A DNA stretch of 33,704 bases from an uncultured Rhizobium sp. (lineage in GTDB: Bacteria; Pseudomonadota; Alphaproteobacteria; Rhizobiales; Rhizobiaceae): NCBI GenBank assembly GCA_945952045.1, contig CAMFHE010000050.1, forward strand, positions 1 to 33,704, written 5' to 3'. How positions within the stretch are numbered: position 1 is the stretch's first letter; each line of letters begins with the position of its first letter. Shown here one piece after another: positions 16,312 to 25,410 of this stretch. The notes under the pieces were generated by a model. That model was not told the DNA's origin, ran no database searches, and saw nothing but the letters and a program-made list of their open reading frames with translations. The translations under genes were made by a program, and so were the position numbers.

Positions 16312-17498
16312 TGGCCATATACCTCGAATAGCCCCGCAGCACCCATACCACCGCCGACACACATTGTAACCACGACAAATCTGGCCCCGCGCCGGCGCCC
16401 TTCGATCAGCGCATGCCCGACAAGGCGCGCCCCCGTCATGCCATAGGGATGGCCGATCGAGATGCCGCCGCCATTGACGTTATAGAGTTCGGGATCGATG
16501 CCGAGCCTGTCCCGGCAATACAGGGCCTGGACGGCGAAGGCTTCGTTCAGCTCCCACAAGCCGATATCGTCGACCGTCAGACCATGGCGTTCCAGGAGTT
16601 TCGGGACCGCATAGACCGGGCCGATGCCCATTTCCTCCGGCGCGCAGCCGGCCACAGCCATGCCCCTGTAGGCGCCGAGCGGGGTCAGACCACGACGTGC
16701 GGCAAGGGAGGCGTCCATGAGAATGCAGGCGGAGGCGCCGTCGGAAAGCTGGCTTGCATTGCCGGCCGTGATCACCCCGCCCTCGACCACCGGCTTGAGC
16801 GCCGACAGTCCCTCCAATGTCGTCTCCGGGCGGTTGCCTTCGTCGCGATCCAGATGCACGGCTTGCGGCATGCTGTCGCCCATCTCCTTGTTCTTGACCT
16901 GTGCGACCGTGTCGAAGGAGACGATTTCCCGGTCGAACAATCCCGCCTGTTGCGCCGCCGCGGTGCGGCGTTGCGATGCAAGCGCATATTGGTCCTGCGC
17001 ATCACGCGAAATGCCGTATTTCCGGGCAACGAACTCCGCCGTTTCAAGCATCGGCATATAGGCATGGCGGGCATTTGCGCTGACGGCGGGATCGGCCGCC
17101 TCTTTCACCCAGGCGAAATAGCGATCCTGAACCGACGAGATGTTTTCCTGACCGCCGGCGGCCACCACATCCATACCGTCGACGACGATCTGCTTGGCGG
17201 CCGTGGCAATCGCCATCAGCCCGGAGGCGCATTGACGATCCACCGTCTGGCCGGCAACTTCGACGGGCGCGCCGGCAGCGAACAGGGCGTTGCGCGCCAG
17301 GTTCATGCCGGCCGTGCCGGCGCAGAGCGCGCTGCCGAGCACGAAATCCTCGATCTCGCCTGCATCGATACCGGCGCGGGCGATGGCATGATTGAGGACA
17401 TGCGCGGTCATGGCCGGCGAACGCGTGGCATTCAGCGCGCCGCGATAGGCTTTTCCGATCCCTGTCCGGGCGGTGCTGACAATAACGGCTTCGCGCAT
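16308..17498 (-). CDS. Acetyl-CoA acetyltransferase / 3-ketoacyl-CoA thiolase
   Basis: A 396-residue thiolase of standard length. The nucleophilic Cys90 lies in DRQCASGLMAI, the active-site His in NGGGISIGHPYGMTGAR and the second Cys in CVGGGMGAAGLFE, so all catalytic residues are present. It catalyses CoA-dependent cleavage of a 3-ketoacyl-CoA, or the reverse condensation. The start at 17498 (MREAVIVSTARTGIGK) has AGGAGAA six bases before it and is preferred over 17516. The gene lies 56 bases after the acyl-CoA ligase gene and overlaps tetR by four bases. With the ligase and the SDR it supplies most of a beta-oxidation-like cycle; an acyl-CoA dehydrogenase and an enoyl-CoA hydratase are absent from the window. 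Confidence 0.92.
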   Translation of the reverse strand: MREAVIVSTARTGIGKAYRGALNATRSPAMTAHVLNHAIARAGIDAGEIEDFVLGSALCAGTAGMNLARNALFAAGAPVEVAGQTVDRQCASGLMAIATAAKQIVVDGMDVVAAGGQENISSVQDRYFAWVKEAADPAVSANARHAYMPMLETAEFVARKYGISRDAQDQYALASQRRTAAAQQAGLFDREIVSFDTVAQVKNKEMGDSMPQAVHLDRDEGNRPETTLEGLSALKPVVEGGVITAGNASQLSDGASACILMDASLAARRGLTPLGAYRGMAVAGCAPEEMGIGPVYAVPKLLERHGLTVDDIGLWELNEAFAVQALYCRDRLGIDPELYNVNGGGISIGHPYGMTGARLVGHALIEGRRRGARFVVVTMCVGGGMGAAGLFEVYGQ

Positions 17499-17554
17499 CA
17501 CATTTCTCCTCTGCATGCCCTTATGCTTTCAGTTTGGCCGCCGGCCTTGCGTCT

Positions 17555-19126
17555 TCAGGTCCGGCTGTAGAGCGAACGGAGCCGCATTTTGTCGACCTTG
17601 CCGGTCGCAGCCGTCGGCATCTTCGCAAGACGGATGACGGTTTCGGGGATCCACCACGAGGCGACGCGACCGCGAAGCGCGCCCAGCAGATCGACATCAT
17701 CGAGGTCCTCGCCCTCGCGCATCTCCACCAGCAGGATCGGCCGTTCGCCCCATTTGATATTCTGCCGGCCGACGACGGCAGCCAGCGACACCTGCGGTAG
17801 CGCGCAGACGATCTCCTCGATCTGGGCGGGGTTGATCCATTCGCCGCCGGATTTGATCAGATCCTTGGCGCGACCGGTGATCACCAGACTGCCATCCTGC
17901 TCGATGCGGGCGAGGTCACCGGTTTCAAACCAGCCATTGGCATCGAGCGCCGTGTTTTCCTGTCCGAGATAGCGCTCCACGACGATCGGCCCGCGCACCC
18001 GCAGATGGCCCTCCATGCCGCGCTGCTCCGGCAGAGCCCCACCATCCGCATCGGTCAGCAAGAGGTCAAGCCCCAGTGCAGGCCGGCCGGAACGGGCAGC
18101 ATCGCGATTCCGGTCCTGGGGCGAGGCCATGGTGCCGGCCGGCGAGAGTTCGGTCATGCCCCAGCTCGTCTGCACGACGACGCCGAGCCGATCTTCGATC
18201 CGCTCCATGAGCGCGGCCGGCATCGGCGAACCGCCGACCAGAATGCGCGTCAGCGACGGCAGCGCAATCCCCGTCGCCTCGACATGTTCGACGAGGCCGA
18301 GCCAGACGGTCGGCACGCCGGCGGCGACGGTCACGCCCTCCGAGACGATCAGGCGCGCCAGGCTTGCGCCATCCAGATGCCGCGCTGGCAGGATGAGTTT
18401 TGCGCCGACGGCAGGCGCCGCGAAAGGCAGCCCCCAGGCATTGGCATGGAACATCGGTACAGCGGCGAGAACGGCATCGGCGGCGGTCAGCCCGATCATG
18501 TCGGCCTGCAAGAGCCGCAGCGTATGCAGATAGTTGGACCTGTGGGTGTAAACGACGCCCTTCGGCATCCCCGTCGTTCCGGAGGTGAAGCAGAGGCCGG
18601 CGGCGGCATTTTCATCGATATCGCCCCAGCGATCGCAGGGCCCGGCAGCAGCAATCAATGCCTCCAGCGAAGAGGCGCCTTCAATGCCGCCGCTCGATCC
18701 GTCAATGACGATCAACTGGCGAATCTGCACCTTGGACGAAACGTCAAGCGCAAGCGGCAGCAAATCGGCGCTGACGATAACGACCCCGGCCCCGGATTGC
18801 CGCAACATCGGCGCCATTACATCAGCTGCGACGCGCGGGTTGAGCGTATGACAAATCGCCCCCATGCCCATGATGCCATACCAGGCCTCGACATGGGCCT
18901 GACTGTTCCAGGCGAGCGTCGCCACCCGGTCACCAGCGCGAACACCGAGCGCTGCAAGAGCGCCGGCAACGCGAAGCGCGCGCTCGCGCAGATCGCGATA
19001 ACCGATCCGCCCTGATACCTCTCCGGACCCTCCCGTGACCACCTCGGCCTCGGGATACCATTTGGCCGCATGATCCAGGAATTTATTGAGTGTCAGCCCG
19101 TAGGGCTGCATCGAACCGTCGTTCAT
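17555..19126 (-). CDS. AMP-forming acyl-CoA synthetase (fatty-acid-CoA ligase type)
   Basis: A 523-residue ANL-family enzyme that makes an acyl-CoA from a carboxylic acid, ATP and CoA. The P-loop-like motif TSGTTGMPKG is at 181-190, followed by VPMFHANAWGLPF, the adenylate motif QTSWGMTELSP, GWFETGDLARI and the C-terminal catalytic Lys510 in TAATGKVDKMRL. The VPMFHxNAW type is that of medium- and long-chain ligases (AlkK/FadD3-like). The start at 19126 (MNDGSMQPYG) is the best of several, with GAGGGA some ten bases upstream; the frame is open to 19243 but that part overlaps the lipase end. The gene follows the lipase by 43 bases in the same direction, so the two may share a transcript. The acid it uses is not identified. 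Confidence 0.9.
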   Translation of the reverse strand: MNDGSMQPYGLTLNKFLDHAAKWYPEAEVVTGGSGEVSGRIGYRDLRERALRVAGALAALGVRAGDRVATLAWNSQAHVEAWYGIMGMGAICHTLNPRVAADVMAPMLRQSGAGVVIVSADLLPLALDVSSKVQIRQLIVIDGSSGGIEGASSLEALIAAAGPCDRWGDIDENAAAGLCFTSGTTGMPKGVVYTHRSNYLHTLRLLQADMIGLTAADAVLAAVPMFHANAWGLPFAAPAVGAKLILPARHLDGASLARLIVSEGVTVAAGVPTVWLGLVEHVEATGIALPSLTRILVGGSPMPAALMERIEDRLGVVVQTSWGMTELSPAGTMASPQDRNRDAARSGRPALGLDLLLTDADGGALPEQRGMEGHLRVRGPIVVERYLGQENTALDANGWFETGDLARIEQDGSLVITGRAKDLIKSGGEWINPAQIEEIVCALPQVSLAAVVGRQNIKWGERPILLVEMREGEDLDDVDLLGALRGRVASWWIPETVIRLAKMPTAATGKVDKMRLRSLYSRT

Positions 19127-19169
19127 TCTGTGAAAATCCCTCGATGCATCGTCCCGGCTACCGCTTGGC

Positions 19170-20870
19170 CTAGAGGATCGGCCATTGGTCGGCGACATGG
19201 ATCGTCTGGTCGGCGAAATGAAGATGCTCGATATCGCTGACATAGTTGGTAATGCCGCTGGCGACGAGTTTCAGCGTCGAGCCGGACTGGGTGATTGTGT
19301 ACAAGGAGCGATTGCCCGAAAGCATCAGCGTATCGTCACCCTCGCCGCCGACGATGATGTTCTGGCCGGTTCCGGCATCGATGATATCGTTGCCCCTGCC
19401 GCCATAGATCGTATCGTTGCCGGCGCCGCCATAGATCGTGTCGTTGCCGTCCAGGCCGAAGATGACGTCAGCGCCGGAGGTGCCGTTCAGCGTGTCGTTT
19501 CCGGCCGTGCCGTCGCTATGCGCCGCATAGGTCAGCGACGAAACCGGAACCGCCCATGTGGAATTCGTATTGGTATGCGAGAGGCCCTCGGCGAGGATCT
19601 TTTCGACGCCGGTCATCTCCTTCGCGCCGTAAGTCAGCGTCGCATCGTTCATCACGATCGTGCCGTCATTCAGCTTGTAGGCAGTGTAGTTGCTCCAGAA
19701 TCCGAGCAGGAAAACCGTATCTGTGCCGCCGCCGCCTGATACGATGTCGTGGCCTTTCGACAGGCGGATGAGATCGTCACCGCCTTGCGCGTCGATATGG
19801 TCGTCGCGATTGCCGTCCTCGAACCAGTCGGCCGCGGTGCTGCCGATCAGGAAGGACGAGACATTGGCATCGCGATTGTGAACCCATGCATTGGCGGGCG
19901 GGTTCATCGCCGAAAAATCCCAGCCGGGAAATTCATGCGTCTTCAGAGCATCGTCCTGATACTGCGCGAGGACGACATAGCTGTCCTTGCCGATCAGGTT
20001 GTAATAGGTCGATGAGGCGATGCGCTCGACCTGATTGTCCATAATGCCGGAAAGATGGGCAGACCAGGACAGGATATTGTCCAGCTGGAAGCCATAATGC
20101 TTGACCGGGTTCAGCGATGTGAAATTCGCGTCGTAGCCGGCATTGTAGATGGTGTCGTAGAGAATGATGTTGTCGGTTCCGGATGCGATCGGCTGATCGA
20201 GGCCCGGAAGTGCGGGCTCATAGTTCGGATCGGTCGCCAGCTTGTTCCAGTCGACGATGGGCGAGTCGAGGCTCAGCCGATAGATCACGTCATTCTGATA
20301 GCCGAAATTAAAGATGCCCGGCCCATCCTGGATATCGAAGCCGGCAAAGGCGATATAGTCAGAATTCGCGTAGAAACCGGCCCACGCGCTGTCTTTCAGC
20401 GCATACATGTTGTTGACCGCGCCGCCGCCCAGGCTGTAGCCGGTTACCGCGACATCGGCCCCGGTCAATCCGTGGCCCGTCGCATAGGCGGCGACGGCGT
20501 CGAGCAGATAGTCGAAATTGTGCATATAGGTGCCATCGACGATCTTGAACCACTCGGCCTTGTCGGCCTGCGTGTTGGTGCCGGCAATGGAAAATGCGAG
20601 ACTGGTGAGATTGTCGCTGGCATCGAACTTTCCGAAGACCTGCGCCTGAGCAGCGCCTTCCACCGAGCCGAGAACGCTTTCGCCCTTGAAGTCGCCGATC
20701 GTATCGACGCGGCTCGACGAAACGTTCAACTCCGCAGCCGTCAGCGGCCTCCACCCCGCCGAGACCGCCGTCGAGATGCCATATCCCTTCAAGGTCGTGC
20801 TGGTCGCGATCGTATAGGCGTCGGCAATCTGCGCCGAGGCGTCGTGGCCCCGGTAATCGAACATACCCAT
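19170..20870 (-). CDS. Secreted RTX lipase/esterase (family I.3-like)
   Basis: A 566-residue protein without an N-terminal signal peptide. The N-terminal alpha/beta hydrolase half has the nucleophile elbow GYSLGGG with Ser146, and its beginning (MGMFDYRGHD...TLKGYG) is like family I.3 lipases of Pseudomonas. The C-terminal part (about 453-517) holds five or so nonapeptide repeats of the GGxGxDxxx type (GLDGNDTIYGGAGNDTIYGG, GGRGND, GGEGDD), which bind calcium. The last 40 residues lack Cys and end in a hydrophobic tail, as expected for a type I secretion signal. No type I exporter is in the window. GGGGGAGACC precedes the ATG. It would release fatty acids or another acid outside the cell for the genes downstream. 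Confidence 0.9.
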   Translation of the reverse strand: MGMFDYRGHDASAQIADAYTIATSTTLKGYGISTAVSAGWRPLTAAELNVSSSRVDTIGDFKGESVLGSVEGAAQAQVFGKFDASDNLTSLAFSIAGTNTQADKAEWFKIVDGTYMHNFDYLLDAVAAYATGHGLTGADVAVTGYSLGGGAVNNMYALKDSAWAGFYANSDYIAFAGFDIQDGPGIFNFGYQNDVIYRLSLDSPIVDWNKLATDPNYEPALPGLDQPIASGTDNIILYDTIYNAGYDANFTSLNPVKHYGFQLDNILSWSAHLSGIMDNQVERIASSTYYNLIGKDSYVVLAQYQDDALKTHEFPGWDFSAMNPPANAWVHNRDANVSSFLIGSTAADWFEDGNRDDHIDAQGGDDLIRLSKGHDIVSGGGGTDTVFLLGFWSNYTAYKLNDGTIVMNDATLTYGAKEMTGVEKILAEGLSHTNTNSTWAVPVSSLTYAAHSDGTAGNDTLNGTSGADVIFGLDGNDTIYGGAGNDTIYGGRGNDIIDAGTGQNIIVGGEGDDTLMLSGNRSLYTITQSGSTLKLVASGITNYVSDIEHLHFADQTIHVADQWPIL

Positions 20871-21383
20871 GCTGGTCTCCCCCGGTGAGCAATCCTCTTT
20901 GTCTCACGCTGACGAGATTGGCCCAAAATTCTCAGCTCGTCAATATCACTATCAAGAGAGTTAGTGTTTGTTGGCGACGTATACGATGGCACGGCCTTGA
21001 GCATCACTTGCGGTCGCTATGGGAAGCCATCTGACGCTCCCCATTTAACTTTCTGAAAATAATTATCTTATCGGTCGCGGGCATACGGCTTCGCAACCAA
21101 ATCACGACTGAATGCTAGCTTCGACACCCCAGTGCCTGACCGCAATCGTGTCATTCGCCATTACTGGCACCCTCGCCTTCGATGGGAGTGGATCAGTCCG
21201 CTCCAATAGCGCTGCGGTGCAGACGCCGCAGGTGTTAATTGAGGCAATCCGGCATCCGGAACGCTCACGAAGTATCTAGTTGTCAGATTTGTCTTCCATG
21301 TAACCCTTAAGCGTCTCGCGCGTTGTGGCTAACGGAAACCTTGTTTTTCGTCTTATCCAAAATCAGCAGACGTGGAGCCGGAC
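20871..21383. promoter_or_regulatory. Divergent intergenic region between lipase and paoA
   Basis: About 510 bases with no supported gene. It must hold the promoters of the minus-strand lipase and the plus-strand paoABC operon, which diverge here. The AT-rich part around 21040-21080 and 21330-21360 is the most promoter-like. A GGAAC at 21258 is followed by AGTT after 15 bases, one base short of a proper stress promoter. No operator could be identified. Confidence 0.4.
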
Positions 21384-22019
21384 ATGCAAAATTCCGTCAA
21401 TATCGACATTTCACGCAGGGACCTTCTTGCGTCCTCCGCAGCGACGCTCGCTGTCACCAGCGTTTCCAGAAAGGCGGCCGCTCAGCCTGCCAAGACTTCT
21501 ACGGGTCGCAGCAGCAAGCTTTCCTTGACCGTTAACGGCGAACGCCATGATCTCGATGCCGATAACCGCACGACCTTGCTCGACGCCCTGCGTGAACACC
21601 TACATCTGACCGGAACAAAAAAGGGCTGCGACCATGGTCAATGCGGCGCTTGCACCGTAATCGTCGATGGGCGCCGCATTAACTCTTGCCTCACGCTGGC
21701 GGTGATGCACGACGGGGACGACATCACCACCATCGAGGGCCTTGGAACGCCTGGGCATCTACATCCGATGCAAGCCGCCTTCGTCAAGCATGACGGTTTT
21801 CAGTGCGGATACTGCACCCCCGGTCAGATCTGTTCGTCGGTCGCGGTGCTTAAAGAGATCGCGGCGAATATACCGAGCCATGTTACCGACGATCTAAACG
21901 TTCAGGTACAACTGAGCCAGTCAGAAGTGCGCGAGCGAATGAGCGGTAACATCTGCCGATGTGGCGCCTACTCCAACATTATCGACGCTATCTCGGAAGT
22001 AGGAGGGATCAAGGCATGA
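21384..22019 (+). CDS. paoA: Periplasmic aldehyde oxidoreductase, [2Fe-2S] subunit
   Basis: A 211-residue iron-sulfur subunit of the molybdenum enzyme PaoABC. A twin-arginine signal (SRRDLL at 10-15, then a weakly hydrophobic stretch and an Ala-rich cleavage region) sends the folded complex to the periplasm. Two [2Fe-2S] sites are visible: GCDHGQCGACTV with a later Cys in RRINSC, and QCGYCTPGQ with NICRCGAY. Sequence agreement with E. coli PaoA (YagT) is close over long stretches such as LHLTGTKKGCDHGQCGACTV. The ATG at 21384 is chosen over the GTG at 21372 because GGAG lies six bases before it. The stop overlaps the paoB start as ATGA. Confidence 0.93.
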   Translation: MQNSVNIDISRRDLLASSAATLAVTSVSRKAAAQPAKTSTGRSSKLSLTVNGERHDLDADNRTTLLDALREHLHLTGTKKGCDHGQCGACTVIVDGRRINSCLTLAVMHDGDDITTIEGLGTPGHLHPMQAAFVKHDGFQCGYCTPGQICSSVAVLKEIAANIPSHVTDDLNVQVQLSQSEVRERMSGNICRCGAYSNIIDAISEVGGIKA

Positions 22020-22966
22020 AAGCATTCACATACGAACGCGCGACATCGATCGAGGCGGCGGCCGAGGCGGCGGCATCCAACGTTCATGCGAAATTCATCG
22101 CCGGTGGTACCAATCTTCTCGATTTAATGAAACTCGAAATCGAGACGCCGACGCATCTGATCGATGTCAACGGGCTTGGTCTCGATAAAATCGAAGCAAC
22201 GCCGGCTGATGGCCTGCGTATTGGCGCAATGGTTCGCAACACGGACCTCGCAGCCCACCCCACGGTCCGTCGCCAATACGGGCTCTTGTCTCGTGCTCTA
22301 CTCGCCGGCGCTTCAGGTCAATTGCGCAACAAGGCGACGACCGCGGGAAATCTTCTCCAGCGGACCCGCTGTCCGTATTTCTATGACCCGAACCAGCCTT
22401 GCAATAAGCGCAAGCCGGGAAGCGGCTGCTCGGCCATCGGCGGTATGACGCGCCAGCTTGGAATTGTTGGCATCTCCGACGCCTGCGTCGCCACGCATCC
22501 AAGTGATATGGCGGTTGCCATGCGCGCGCTCGACGCTGTGGTCGAAACGGTCAAGCATGATGGAGCGTCACGCTCGATTCCAATTGCGAGTTTCCACCGG
22601 CTTCCGGGTGAGACGCCTGAGATCGAAACCACGCTGGAGCGAGGCGAGTTCATTACGGCTGTAGTACTGCCAGCGCCAATCGGCGGTAAGCACGTTTATC
22701 GCAAGGTTCGCGACCGCGCCTCTTACGCCTTTGCGCTCGTCTCTGTCGGCGCCATCATTCACCCCGATGGGACCGGGAGAGTAGCGGTCGGTGGCATCGC
22801 ACACAAGCCATGGCGGATCGAGGCGGCGGACGCAGAGCTTCGGAAAGGAGCTAAATCCGCAGCACAGGTCCTTCTCGCCGAAGCCCGTCCAACGGAGCAC
22901 AACCGGTTCAAGGTCGATCTCGTTGAGCGTACACTCGGTGCGGTGATCGCCGAAGCAAGAGGTTGA
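22016..22966 (+). CDS. paoB: Periplasmic aldehyde oxidoreductase, FAD subunit
   Basis: A 316-residue FAD-binding subunit that passes electrons from the iron-sulfur clusters to the acceptor. It begins MKAFTYERATSIEAA and has the FAD loop KFIAGGTNLLDLMKLEIETP. The insert RCPYFYDPNQPCNKR with GSGCSAIGG and ACVATHPSDMA carries the cysteines that hold the additional [4Fe-4S] cluster characteristic of PaoB (YagS). The ATG overlaps the paoA stop by four bases. The frame extends upstream to 21959, but that part lies within paoA. The subunit lacks a signal peptide and is exported with PaoA by the Tat system. Confidence 0.93.
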   Translation: MKAFTYERATSIEAAAEAAASNVHAKFIAGGTNLLDLMKLEIETPTHLIDVNGLGLDKIEATPADGLRIGAMVRNTDLAAHPTVRRQYGLLSRALLAGASGQLRNKATTAGNLLQRTRCPYFYDPNQPCNKRKPGSGCSAIGGMTRQLGIVGISDACVATHPSDMAVAMRALDAVVETVKHDGASRSIPIASFHRLPGETPEIETTLERGEFITAVVLPAPIGGKHVYRKVRDRASYAFALVSVGAIIHPDGTGRVAVGGIAHKPWRIEAADAELRKGAKSAAQVLLAEARPTEHNRFKVDLVERTLGAVIAEARG

Positions 22967-22970
22967 AATC

Positions 22971-25175
22971 ATGCAGTTCGACAAACCATCGACCACAAAC
23001 CCGATCGACCAGTTGAAGGTCGTCGGCAAGCCGATCCAGCGCATCGACGGTCAGCTAAAGGCGACTGGACGGGCGATATATGCCTATGAATGGCATGATC
23101 CGAGCCTTGCCTATGTTTATGGCTATCCTGTTGGATCGGCCATCGCCAAAGGTCGCGTCAAATCAATCGACTCAACCGCCGCGAAGAAAGCCGAAGGCGT
23201 GCTTGCGGTCGTCACCACACTCGACATTGGCAAGCTCAAAAAAGGAAAATACAACACCGCCAACCTCTTTGGTGGTGACGAGGTCCAGCATTACCATCAA
23301 GCCATCGCAGTGGTGATTGCGAGAACTTTTGAACAGGCTCGTGCCGCAGCTTCACTGGTAAGGGTGGATTACGCGGAGGATAAAGGCGCCTTCGACCTTT
23401 CCAATGCCAAGAGTACCGCGGTGAAGCCGAAGGACGCAAATGGCTCGCCGCCGGACACCGCCATCGGCAATTTCGAAGGTGCGTTCAGCTCCGCTCCGAT
23501 AAACCTTGACGAGACATACACGACCCCCGACCAGTCACATTCGATGATGGAGCCACATGCATCGATCGCCGTTTGGGATGGTGATGAGCTGACAGTATGG
23601 ACCTCCAGCCAGATGATTGACTGGTGGCGCACCGATCTCGCGACAACGCTCGGCATCGAGAAGAACAAGGTCCACCTGATGTCGCCCTTCATTGGCGGTG
23701 GATTTGGCGGCAAGCTGTTCCTTCGTGCCGATGCTGTTCTTGCTGCACTCGGTGCCAAGGCTGTCAACAGGCCCGTCAAAGTGGCGCTGCCGCGTCCCTT
23801 TATAGCAAATAATACGACCCATCGTCCGGCAACGATCCAGAGGATCCGCATTGGCGCCGAATCTGACGGCAGGATCATCGCCATTGGTCACGAAAGCTGG
23901 TCCGGCGATCTCAAGGGCGGTGGTCCGGAGACCGCCGTCAATCAAACCCGATTGCTCTACGCCGGCGCGAACAGAATGACCTCGATGCGCCTCGCGACGC
24001 TCGATCTTCCGGAAGGAAATGCCATGCGGGCGCCCGGCGAGGCACCAGGTTTGATGGCGCTAGAGATCGCCATCGACGAAATTGCCGAGAAGCTGGGCAT
24101 GGATCCCATTCAGTTCAGGATCATCAACGACACACAGGTTGATCCGGAAAACCCCGATCGTCCCTTCACACAACGCGATCTGATCGGCTGCCTAACCCGG
24201 GGTGCCAAGCGTTTCGGCTGGACCAACAGGCCAAAGGTCGGCACCCGTCGTGACGGCCACTGGCTAGTCGGTATGGGTGTTGCCGCCGCCTTCCGAAACA
24301 ATATGGTGCTTCCATCGGGTGCCCGCGCAAAGCTGGATAACCAGGGTGTCGTGACGATTGAGACCGACATGACCGATATCGGCACGGGTAGCTATACGAT
24401 TATCGCCCAGACGGCAGCCGAAATGATGGGGGTCGATATCGCCAAGGTGGCAGTCCAGCTCGGAGACTCCCGGTTTCCTGTATCTGCGGGCTCTGGCGGC
24501 CAGTTCGGCGCTAACTCTGCCACATCGGGCGTCTACGCGGCCTGCGTAAAGCTGCGAGAGGCTGTCGCAACCAAGCTCGGCCTGAACGCTCAGGAGATTG
24601 CCTTCGAAAGTGGTCAGGTTCGCTCTGGCGACCGGTCCGTTTCGCTATCGGAGGCTGCTGGCCCGAATGGCCTTATCGGTGAAGACATAATGGAATGGGG
24701 CGATCTTACCGAGACACACCAGCAATCCACCTTTGGCGCGCATTTCGTTGAGGTCGGCGTGGATGTCGCAACCGGGGAAACCCGCATTCGTCGGATGTTG
24801 GCTGTGTGCGCTGCCGGACGGATCCTCAACCCGATTACCGCGCGCAGCCAGGTGATTGGAGCGATGACCATGGGCGCCGGTGGCGCCCTCTCGGAGGAGC
24901 TCATGGTCGATACACGGCACGGGTTCTTCGTGAACCATGATCTTGCTGGCTATGAAGTGCCTGTCCATGCGGACATTCCGCACCAGGAGGTGATCTTCAT
25001 GGACGAGACCGATCCGATGTCGTCGCCGATGAAGGCGAAGGGTGTCGGCGAGCTCGGCCTTTGCGGCGTTGCGGCGGCGATCGCCAACGCTATCCATAAC
25101 GCCACGGGTATCCGCGTCCGGCACTATCCGATTACCCTCGACAAGTTGATCGGTGAGTTGCCTGAGATAGCCTGA
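22971..25175 (+). CDS. paoC: Periplasmic aldehyde oxidoreductase, molybdopterin subunit
   Basis: A 734-residue catalytic subunit that oxidises aldehydes, in E. coli preferentially aromatic ones, to carboxylic acids at a molybdenum cytosine dinucleotide centre. It follows E. coli PaoC (YagR) almost from end to end (NPIDQLKVVGKPIQRIDG, IGGGFGGKLFLR, DLPEGNAMRAPGEAPGLMAL, AVCAAGRILNP). The catalytic glutamate is in MKAKGVGELGLCG near the C-terminus. It starts four bases after paoB with a weak AGAGG upstream. The usual fourth gene, paoD, needed for cofactor insertion, does not follow; an inverted repeat does. The operon may protect the cell from aldehydes produced by oxidation or by the neighbouring catabolic genes. 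Confidence 0.95.
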   Translation: MQFDKPSTTNPIDQLKVVGKPIQRIDGQLKATGRAIYAYEWHDPSLAYVYGYPVGSAIAKGRVKSIDSTAAKKAEGVLAVVTTLDIGKLKKGKYNTANLFGGDEVQHYHQAIAVVIARTFEQARAAASLVRVDYAEDKGAFDLSNAKSTAVKPKDANGSPPDTAIGNFEGAFSSAPINLDETYTTPDQSHSMMEPHASIAVWDGDELTVWTSSQMIDWWRTDLATTLGIEKNKVHLMSPFIGGGFGGKLFLRADAVLAALGAKAVNRPVKVALPRPFIANNTTHRPATIQRIRIGAESDGRIIAIGHESWSGDLKGGGPETAVNQTRLLYAGANRMTSMRLATLDLPEGNAMRAPGEAPGLMALEIAIDEIAEKLGMDPIQFRIINDTQVDPENPDRPFTQRDLIGCLTRGAKRFGWTNRPKVGTRRDGHWLVGMGVAAAFRNNMVLPSGARAKLDNQGVVTIETDMTDIGTGSYTIIAQTAAEMMGVDIAKVAVQLGDSRFPVSAGSGGQFGANSATSGVYAACVKLREAVATKLGLNAQEIAFESGQVRSGDRSVSLSEAAGPNGLIGEDIMEWGDLTETHQQSTFGAHFVEVGVDVATGETRIRRMLAVCAAGRILNPITARSQVIGAMTMGAGGALSEELMVDTRHGFFVNHDLAGYEVPVHADIPHQEVIFMDETDPMSSPMKAKGVGELGLCGVAAAIANAIHNATGIRVRHYPITLDKLIGELPEIA

Positions 25176-25185
25176 TCGAAGATGT

Positions 25186-25212
25186 GCTGGCGGTCGATCC
25201 CTGGCCGCCAGC
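25186..25212 (+). terminator. Hairpin after paoC
   Basis: A perfect 8-base stem, GCTGGCGG/CCGCCAGC, with an 11-base loop starts 11 bases after the paoC stop and is followed by TCTCTGTTGT. The T content after the stem is modest, so termination may be partial. Confidence 0.5.
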
Positions 25213-25410
25213 TCTCTGTTGTCACGAAGGTGTCATTGCCTCAGATGCACCCATTTTGCCAGGGCGTTCTGCTTGGATCCGGTTTTCAAAACCAAGGCCT
25301 CATGGGCAGCGTAGATGGCAAGGCTCTAATCCGTTTTCAGTCGCCAAAATATGGCGATGCAAGAGGATCCGTCACTGTCCATGATGCATCCGATCACAAG
25401 AACGTGCCCC

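Noticed and set aside
21258..21281. GGAAC followed by AGTT before paoA
   Set aside because: The spacer is 15 bases, one short of the 16-17 needed, so it is not counted as a stress promoter.
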